This document shows positions 1 to 5,086 of a stretch of 6,826 nt of DNA, one piece after another; position 1 is the first letter of the stretch; each line of letters begins with the position of its first letter. Made by a program: the position numbers and the translations under genes. Below the pieces are notes generated by a model. It worked only from the letters and a program-made list of their open reading frames with translations. It searched no databases and was not told the DNA's origin. Source of the DNA: Actinomycetota bacterium (GTDB lineage: Bacteria > Actinomycetota > Thermoleophilia > Miltoncostaeales > Miltoncostaeaceae); NCBI GenBank assembly GCA_005788075.1, contig SXZC01000125.1:1-6826 (forward strand). Direction: 5' to 3'.

Positions 1-387
1 ATCGCGCTGCAGGTGGCGCTGGCCGACCTGGCCGTGCGCGATACCGCGCGCGCCATCTGGCCCGGCCTGAAGTCTCACCCCGAGGGCATCCCCTGGGGCT
101 CGGAGTGCGACCTCGTGCTCGCGGGCGATGGGATCGTCACCCGGTCGCCACGGGCGCTCGCCATCGCCCTCGCAGCACTCGTCGATGCCGGGCTCATCAC
201 GGTCGACGCCCGGGGCATCGCACTCGTGCCCGACGCGCCTGCCGCCAACCTCGAGGCCGGCCCCGTGGGCCTGCGCGCCGCCGCGCTCGCCGAGGAGGCG
301 CAGGTGATGGCCGCCCGGGCGCTCACCATGGATGTGCTCGGCAGCATCCCCGAATGGCTGCCCGAGCCCACGGGCGCGTTATCGTAG
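1..387 (+). CDS. recJ: C-terminal fragment, probable single-stranded-DNA-specific exonuclease RecJ (5' end outside window)
   Basis: The reading frame is open from the first base to a TAG at 385-387, giving 128 visible residues of a larger protein. No catalytic motif lies in this part, so the assignment is indirect. The tail has a small helical segment that resembles a winged helix (SPRALAIALAALVDAGLI, about residues 55-72), then a short strand and an NLEAGP..LRAAALAEEA helix. This resembles the C-terminal extension of long RecJ proteins, which typically end with a similar 'L..S..yr' helix after a 'vL.elGL' helix. Context also fits: recJ lies just upstream of rel in several Gram-positive lineages (recJ-apt-relA in Bacillus). 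RecJ degrades single-stranded DNA 5' to 3' in recombination and repair, using DHH/DHHA1 domains that would lie left of the window. The stop is 5 bases before the rel GTG, which suggests co-transcription. An unrelated helicase or nuclease tail is not excluded. Confidence 0.5.
   Translation: MALQVALADLAVRDTARAIWPGLKSHPEGIPWGSECDLVLAGDGIVTRSPRALAIALAALVDAGLITVDARGIALVPDAPAANLEAGPVGLRAAALAEEAQVMAARALTMDVLGSIPEWLPEPTGALS
380..385 (+). promoter_or_regulatory. Possible -10 element (TATCGT) for a near-leaderless rel transcript
   Basis: TATCGT sits at the very end of the upstream gene, sharing its T385 with that gene's TAG stop. Seven bases then separate it from the rel GTG at 393. TAnnnT 6-9 bases before a GTG or ATG is the usual layout of leaderless promoters in actinobacteria. 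No convincing -35 is visible and there is no good Shine-Dalgarno before the GTG (only AGG, 4 bases away). Read-through from the upstream gene with translational coupling is an equally simple explanation. No transcript data are available. Confidence 0.3.
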
Positions 388-392
388 GCGCC

Positions 393-2633
393 GTGGGTAC
401 TCCGCTCGCAGATCTCGGGCTCTCCTCGTCCACCGGTGACGCCGACCTCGAGGCGTTGGTGAGGGAGGTGCTTGATCACCACCCGACCGCCGACGCCGAG
501 GCCATTCGTCGGGCCTACCGGTACGCGGACGACAAGCACCGCGACCAGATGCGCCACTCCGGCGAGCCGTACATCACCCATCCGCTCGGCGTCGCGCGTA
601 TCGCCGCCGGGCTCGGGCTCGACCCCGAGACCATCCAGGCCGCGCTGCTGCACGACGTGGTGGAGGACACCGGCGCGTCGCGCGAGGACATCGAGTCGGC
701 ATTCGGGCCGCAGGTGGCGGCTCTCGTGGACGGGGTGACCAAGCTCACGCGCATCCACTTCGAGAGCCAGGAGGAGCGGCAGGCCGAGAACTACCGCAAG
801 CTCATCATCTCGATGTCGTCCGACATCCGGGTGCTCCTGGTGAAGCTCTGCGACCGCCTTCACAACATGCGCACGCTGTCGTACATGAGCAAGTCGAAGC
901 AGATGCAGAAGGCGCGCGAGACCCTCGAGGTGTACGCCCCGCTCGCGCATCGCCTGGGAATCCATTCCCTCAAGTGGGAGCTCGAAGACCTCGCGTTCGC
1001 GGCGCTGCACCCCAAGCGCTACGCGGAGATCCAGCAGATGGTCAACCAGCGCCGCGCCGACCGCGAGGAGTACGTGGCCGAGGCGGGGGAGATCCTGCGC
1101 GGCGAGCTCAAGGCCGTGGGCATCGAGCCCGTGGAGATCACGGGCCGGGCGAAGCACTTCTACTCGATCTACGAGAAGATGACCCGCAAGGGCAAGGAGT
1201 TCAACGAGATCTACGATCTCACGGCGATGCGCGTGATCGTGGAGTCGGTGAAGGACTGCTACGGCGCGGTGGGCATCATCCACTCGCTCTGGAAGCCCAT
1301 GCCCGGCCGCTTCAAGGACTTCATCGCAATGCCGCGGCTCAACATGTACCAGTCGCTGCACACGACGGTGATCGGCCCGCACGGCAGCCCGCTGGAGATC
1401 CAGATCCGCACGCCCGAGATGCACCACACAGCTGAGTACGGCGTGGCTGCCCACTGGCTGTACAAGGAGGAGTCGCGCAGCCTCGCGGGTGCGTCGGGCG
1501 CCGCCGCAGCGGACGACAAGCTGGGCTGGCTCGCAGGGATGATGGACTGGCAGCAGGACACCTCGGACCCGACCGAGTTCATGGACACCCTGCGCAGCGA
1601 CCTCTACTCGGCCGAGGTGTACGTGTTCACGCCGAAGGGCGAGGTGCGCGCCCTGCCCGCGGGATCCACGCCCCTCGACTTCGCCTACGACGTGCACACC
1701 GACGTCGGGCATCGCTGCGTGGGCGCCAAGGTGAACGGGCGCATCGTGCCCCTCACGCACCAGCTGGAGTCCGGTGACTTCGTCGAGGTGCTCACGTCGA
1801 AGTCTCCGCGCGGTCCGTCGCGCGACTGGCTGGGCGTGGTGCAGACCTCCAAGGCCCGGTCGAAGATCCGGTCGTTCTTCAGCCGCGAGCAGCGCGAGGA
1901 TGCCGAGCACCACGGTCGCGAGGTGCTGCAGGACGGCCTGCGGAAGGCGGGCCTCCCGAGCCAGCGCATCGTGGGCTCGCCGCTGTTCGCGCAGGTGACG
2001 CAGGACATGGGCTTCAAGCGCGCCGAGGACTTCTACGTCTCGCTCGGCTCCGGGAAGACATCCGTGCAGGTGGTGGTGAACAAGATCATCGCCCGCCTCA
2101 AGACGGACGAGGGGGCGGTGGACCCGGAGCCGGCGCTCCCCGACAGGCGGGAGGGGCGCAGCCGCGAGACCACGCCGTCGAGCGACCTCGGCATCGAGAT
2201 CGAGGGTGCCGCCGACGTGCTGGTGCGGCTGGCCAAGTGCTGCAAGCCGGTGCCGGGGGATGACATCGTGGGGTATATCTCGCTGGGGCGGGGCATCACG
2301 ATCCACCGCGAGGACTGCCCGAACGCCCGTGCCCTCATGCGCAGTCCGGAGCGCTTCACCCCGGTGGCCTGGGGGGGCGAGAGCCGTCAGTCGTTCCGCG
2401 TGGAACTCGCCGTGGAGGCCTGGGATCGCCATCGCCTGCTCGAGGACATCTCGCGCACGATCGCCGAGAACGGCGTGAACATCCTCGGCGCCAACTGCCA
2501 GGTGGAGGACCAGATGGCCCGCCACCGATTCGTGCTCGAAATGGCGGATATCGACACCCTGAGGGCCCTCACCAGCCAGTTGCGCAACGTCGACTCCGTA
2601 TTCGACGCCTATCGCGTGACGCCCGGCACCTGA
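393..2633 (+). CDS. rel: Bifunctional (p)ppGpp synthetase/hydrolase, Rel/SpoT family
   Basis: This 746-residue cytoplasmic enzyme makes (p)ppGpp from ATP and GTP/GDP and hydrolyses it, driving the stringent response. The GTG at 393 was chosen because it is the only usual start between the upstream stop and the HD domain and gives a normal-length N-terminus; the frame stays open further upstream but there overlaps the previous gene. The HD hydrolase domain (about 25-200) has H63, H87-D88 in HDVVEDT, E91-D92 and D154 of CDRLHN. These match the recalled Rel_Seq metal ligands (H53, H77, D78, D144) with a constant offset of 10, so hydrolase should be active. The synthetase domain (about 235-365) has GRAKHFYSIYEKM (251-263), D275, and E335 of EIQIRT. 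RFKD (306-309) is the motif of bifunctional enzymes; RelA-only enzymes have EFDD. TGS follows (about 407-467, H435), then a helical region, a zinc-finger-like domain (C616, C617, H638, C642) and an ACT domain (about 667-742), the ribosome- and regulation-linked C-terminal half. No truncation or frameshift is seen. Synonyms are relA and spoT. Confidence 0.97.
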   Translation: MGTPLADLGLSSSTGDADLEALVREVLDHHPTADAEAIRRAYRYADDKHRDQMRHSGEPYITHPLGVARIAAGLGLDPETIQAALLHDVVEDTGASREDIESAFGPQVAALVDGVTKLTRIHFESQEERQAENYRKLIISMSSDIRVLLVKLCDRLHNMRTLSYMSKSKQMQKARETLEVYAPLAHRLGIHSLKWELEDLAFAALHPKRYAEIQQMVNQRRADREEYVAEAGEILRGELKAVGIEPVEITGRAKHFYSIYEKMTRKGKEFNEIYDLTAMRVIVESVKDCYGAVGIIHSLWKPMPGRFKDFIAMPRLNMYQSLHTTVIGPHGSPLEIQIRTPEMHHTAEYGVAAHWLYKEESRSLAGASGAAAADDKLGWLAGMMDWQQDTSDPTEFMDTLRSDLYSAEVYVFTPKGEVRALPAGSTPLDFAYDVHTDVGHRCVGAKVNGRIVPLTHQLESGDFVEVLTSKSPRGPSRDWLGVVQTSKARSKIRSFFSREQREDAEHHGREVLQDGLRKAGLPSQRIVGSPLFAQVTQDMGFKRAEDFYVSLGSGKTSVQVVVNKIIARLKTDEGAVDPEPALPDRREGRSRETTPSSDLGIEIEGAADVLVRLAKCCKPVPGDDIVGYISLGRGITIHREDCPNARALMRSPERFTPVAWGGESRQSFRVELAVEAWDRHRLLEDISRTIAENGVNILGANCQVEDQMARHRFVLEMADIDTLRALTSQLRNVDSVFDAYRVTPGT

Positions 2634-2647
2634 CCGTCCCCCCCTGC

Positions 2648-2656
2648 TGGTAGCGT
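2648..2656 (+). promoter_or_regulatory. Possible extended -10 element (TGG-TAGCGT) before the LytR_C gene
   Basis: The 32-base gap after rel contains TAGCGT (2651-2656) directly preceded by TGG, which fits an extended -10 (TGn-TAnnnT). Nine bases separate it from the GTG at 2666, so a start at or near A2665/G2666 would give a leaderless mRNA. A weak -35-like CTGACC (2630-2635, four matches to TTGACA) overlaps the rel stop, but its spacer is only 15 bases. The stretch between the hexamer and the GTG is C-rich and holds no Shine-Dalgarno sequence. This is a motif match only. Confidence 0.38.
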
Positions 2657-2665
2657 CCACCCCCA

Positions 2666-3553
2666 GTGGACGCGGTGGACATCATCATCATGGCGGCCGC
2701 CGGAGTGGGGCTCGTCGCCTTCGTGGTGCTCGCCGTCATCATCCTCCGGCAGGGACGCTCGATAAAGGAACTCGAGGAGCGCATTGGGCCTCCCGTTCCT
2801 CCCGCTGCCGCCCCCTCGCTCGAGCGCGTGCGTGCCCTCACGGCGGCATCCGCCGTGGCTGCGCCGGCATCCGCGGCGCCCCCCGCCGAGCCGGCCGATC
2901 CGGCACGAACGCCCACCGCCCGGGAGCAGGAGAAGGCCCGCTCCGAGGCTCAGGCCGCGTCAGCTGGTGCGGGCGCCGCAGCGTCGGCCGGTGCCGCCGC
3001 GGGCGCCGAGCGCACGGCAGCCTCGCGCGAGGCCACGCCGCCGCGCGCTCCGCGCGACGAGCCGGCGGAATCGTCAGGCCGCGGCTTCCTCATGGGCATC
3101 GCGGTACTGCTCGCCATCGCGATCATCGGGGTCGGCGGCTGGTGGTTCTTCCTGCGCGGCGACGACAGCGCCTCCACTCCCGCGGCGTCCGGCACGCAGA
3201 CCACGGCGACGGCCGCCGACACCGGTGAGGTGCCCGAGGACATCCCGCCGGTCGCCAACAAGGCGGCCTACACGGTGGCCGTGCTCAACGCGAGCAACAT
3301 CACGGGCGCAGCGGCCAACAAGGTGGCCCCGCGCGTGCAGGCCGACGGCTACACGCTGGGCGTGGTCGACAACGCCACCAAGCAGGACCTCACGGCGTCC
3401 GAGGTGCAGTACGTGAAGGGCCGCAAGGAGGTGGCCTGGAACCTGGCCAAGGACCTCGGCATCACGCGGGCCGTCGAGGTCAACTCCCTTGCGCAGGGCC
3501 GCATCGGCACCGCCGACGTCGTGGTTGTCGTCGGCAAGGACCTCGCCAGGTAG
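2666..3553 (+). CDS. Two-pass membrane protein with C-terminal LytR_C domain
   Basis: This is a 295-residue protein. An acidic N-terminus (MDAVD) precedes a first membrane helix at about 6-27, followed by RQGRSIKELEER, whose positive charges suggest a cytoplasmic side. Residues about 40-139 are Ala/Pro/Glu-rich, low complexity and probably disordered. A second membrane helix (about 141-164, FLMGIAVLLAIAIIGVGGWW) leads into a Thr/Ala-rich linker and a folded domain from about 202 to the end. That domain starts YTVAVLNASNITGAA and ends ADVVVVVGKDLAR, the alpha/beta pattern of LytR_C (the domain found at the C-terminus of many LytR-CpsA-Psr wall-polymer ligases, also found alone). The positive-inside rule puts both ends outside the membrane. 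No LCP catalytic domain is present, so ligase activity is not expected; a cell-envelope binding or scaffolding role is a guess. The start could instead be the ATG at 2690 (residue 9), which would clip the first helix; GTG 2666 is preferred for its intact helix and the upstream -10-like sequence. Confidence 0.85.
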   Translation: MDAVDIIIMAAAGVGLVAFVVLAVIILRQGRSIKELEERIGPPVPPAAAPSLERVRALTAASAVAAPASAAPPAEPADPARTPTAREQEKARSEAQAASAGAGAAASAGAAAGAERTAASREATPPRAPRDEPAESSGRGFLMGIAVLLAIAIIGVGGWWFFLRGDDSASTPAASGTQTTATAADTGEVPEDIPPVANKAAYTVAVLNASNITGAAANKVAPRVQADGYTLGVVDNATKQDLTASEVQYVKGRKEVAWNLAKDLGITRAVEVNSLAQGRIGTADVVVVVGKDLAR

Positions 3554-3556
3554 CTA
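3551..3556. other. Stop-to-stop convergent junction, TAGCTA
   Basis: The plus-strand LytR_C gene ends with TAG at 3551-3553. The minus-strand hyuB ends with TAG occupying 3556-3554, so the two stops form the palindrome TAGCTA with no intergenic base. The only nearby hairpin is a 4-bp stem (ACCT-CGCC-AGGT, 3540-3551) without a U-tract, so no intrinsic terminator is evident for either gene. Each transcript would be expected to run into the other gene's 3' end unless terminated by another means. Confidence 0.9.
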
Positions 3557-5086
3557 GTCGGGGGCGCCGTGCCCGCCACCGCCCGGCGTGCGCTGCTCCA
3601 CCGTCGATCCCGCGGGCAGGTGGCCCCGCCACTTGCCGGGCACGAGGACGTCGTCGACCAGCGTCTCGCCCGGGCTGCCGTCGCCACCGCCCGCGGCACC
3701 GGATGGCGCGGTGCGCCTGCGCTCGGCGATGAGCGATACCTCGGCGGACTCGAGCAGGCGCAGGCGGCGGATCACCCCGTCGCCACCCCGGTGCGCGCCG
3801 TCGCCACCCGAACCGCGCCGCACGGCGTAGCGCTCCACCCGCACGGGCATCGCCAGCTCGAGTGCCTCCACCGGGGTATTCAGGGTGTTGCTCATGGCCA
3901 CGTGGACGGCGGATGGACCATCCGCGCCCGCCGACGCCCCCTGGCCCCCGCCGAGGGTCTCGAAGTAGACCCTGCCCGGGAACCCGAGGGTGAGGTTGTT
4001 CATGGTGCCCTGCCCCTGGGCAGGCACGTCGGCGGCGCCGCGCAGGGCCGCGAGCACCGCATCGGCGATGCGGCTCGAGGCCTCCACGTTGCCCGCCGCC
4101 ACCGCGGCGCCAGGCGGCGCGTTCACGAGGCTGCCCGCAGGAGCCACGATGGTCACGGGCGCGTACGCACCGGCCGATGCCGGAATGTCTGGGTCCGTGG
4201 CCACCCGCACCGCGAAGAACACCGACGAGCGCGTGACGGCGATGGGGCAGTTGAGGTTCCCGGGCCCGGCGGGGTCGGTGCCGGTGAAGTCCACGGTCAT
4301 GGCATCGCCCTCGATCGCCACGCGCACGCGGATCACGATGTCCGCGTCCGTCGCGCCGTCGCCCTCGAGGGCCTCCGCGGCCTGCCACTGGCCATCCGGC
4401 ATGGCGGTGATGGCGGCACGGGTGCGGCGCTCGGCGTAGGCCAGGAGCGCCTCCATCGCGCCCTCGAGGGCATCAGGACCGCCACGCCTCGCGCAGAGGT
4501 CGTCGATTCGGCGATCCGCCAGGGCATGGGCGGCGAGCTGCGCGGCGATGTCGCCACGGCGCTCGGCGGGGGTACGGGAGTTGGCGGCGATGATGGCCAT
4601 CACGCCCGCCTCGATCCCATGTGGGGTGGCGAGCCGCACCGGGGGGAGCACGAGCCCCTCCTGCAGCAGCTCGCCCGCCCCCGCCGGCATGGATCCGGGG
4701 GTCATGCCGCCCACGTCGGCATGGTGCGCCCGCGTGACCGCATGCGCCACCACACGGCCATCCACGGCCACCGGCGACACGATCGTGAGGTCGGGCAGAT
4801 GAGTGCCGCCCGTGAACGGGTCGTTGACGATCCACGCCTCGCCGGGCGCCGCTCCAGCGGCCATCACCGCCGCCACGGCCTCGGGCATCGCGCCCAGGTG
4901 CACCGGAATGGAGTCGGCCTGGGCGACCATGTGCCCGTGGGCGTCGAAGAGCGCGGTGCTGCAGTCGCGGCGCTCCTGGATCGTCACGCTGAATGCGGAG
5001 CGCACCAGGGCCGCCTGCATCTCGTCGGCCACGGCGCGAAGCGCGGCGCCCCACACCTGCAGCCCGATGGCGTCGAGGCCACTCAT
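3554..5086 (-). CDS. hyuB: Hydantoinase B / oxoprolinase family subunit (HyuB)
   Basis: This complete 510-residue protein belongs to the Hydantoinase_B family: beta subunits of ATP-dependent N-methylhydantoinase, the C-terminal half of 5-oxoprolinase, and large subunits of acetone/acetophenone carboxylases. Family motifs occur in order: RSAFSVTIQERRDCSTALFD (29-48), the IPVHLGAMPE block (60-69), NDPFTGGTHLPD (88-99), RAHHADVGGMTPGSMP (119-134), LQEGLVLPPV, FTGTDP, NTLNTPVEALE and the terminal TPGGGGHG. H96, D99 and H121 have the same spacing as the His150/Asp153/His175 metal site recalled from acetone carboxylase, so a metal centre is likely. Length is at the short end of the usual 500-600 but nothing conserved appears missing. 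No signal peptide is seen, so the protein should be cytoplasmic. The ATG at 5086-5084 overlaps the hyuA stop as ATGA. There is no strong Shine-Dalgarno, so translation is probably coupled to hyuA. Substrate cannot be assigned: hydantoins, oxoproline or a carboxylation substrate are all possible. Confidence 0.92.
   Translation of the reverse strand: MSGLDAIGLQVWGAALRAVADEMQAALVRSAFSVTIQERRDCSTALFDAHGHMVAQADSIPVHLGAMPEAVAAVMAAGAAPGEAWIVNDPFTGGTHLPDLTIVSPVAVDGRVVAHAVTRAHHADVGGMTPGSMPAGAGELLQEGLVLPPVRLATPHGIEAGVMAIIAANSRTPAERRGDIAAQLAAHALADRRIDDLCARRGGPDALEGAMEALLAYAERRTRAAITAMPDGQWQAAEALEGDGATDADIVIRVRVAIEGDAMTVDFTGTDPAGPGNLNCPIAVTRSSVFFAVRVATDPDIPASAGAYAPVTIVAPAGSLVNAPPGAAVAAGNVEASSRIADAVLAALRGAADVPAQGQGTMNNLTLGFPGRVYFETLGGGQGASAGADGPSAVHVAMSNTLNTPVEALELAMPVRVERYAVRRGSGGDGAHRGGDGVIRRLRLLESAEVSLIAERRRTAPSGAAGGGDGSPGETLVDDVLVPGKWRGHLPAGSTVEQRTPGGGGHGAPD
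5083..5086 (-). other. ATGA start/stop overlap coupling hyuA and hyuB
   Basis: On the minus strand the hyuB start ATG (5086-5084) overlaps the hyuA stop TGA (5085-5083) in the four bases ATGA. The sequence just upstream, GGCCCGGGC, is not a convincing ribosome binding site. Termination-reinitiation coupling is therefore the likely way HyuB is made, as expected for two subunits needed in fixed ratio. Confidence 0.85.

Noticed and set aside
105..392. An N-terminal extension of Rel back to the ATG at 105
   Set aside because: The extra 96 residues are Arg/Ala-rich, overlap the upstream coding frame and have no counterpart in Rel proteins.
974..1435. A 153-codon plus-strand frame inside rel, and similar shorter ones at 472-738, 1774-1998 and 2206-2478
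   Set aside because: They are out-of-frame reads of rel with Arg/Pro/Ser-rich composition; the in-frame rel protein is conserved throughout.
75..2660. An 861-codon open frame on the minus strand covering all of rel
   Set aside because: It mirrors rel codon by codon, is rich in His/Arg/Leu/Val with no recognisable domain, and arises because high-GC codon use removes stops from the antisense frame. Rel itself is unmistakable.
2765..3085. Ala/Pro-rich low-complexity stretch as a nucleotide repeat array
   Set aside because: No regular repeat unit is visible at DNA level; it is compositional bias in a protein linker.
2784..3416. A 210-codon plus-strand frame overlapping the LytR_C gene
   Set aside because: It is almost entirely Arg/Pro/Ser, typical of a frame-shifted read of an Ala-rich GC-rich gene. 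The 2666-3553 frame has clear membrane helices and a folded domain.
3540..3551. ACCT-CGCC-AGGT hairpin as a terminator
   Set aside because: A 4-bp stem without a following U-tract is not a credible intrinsic terminator.
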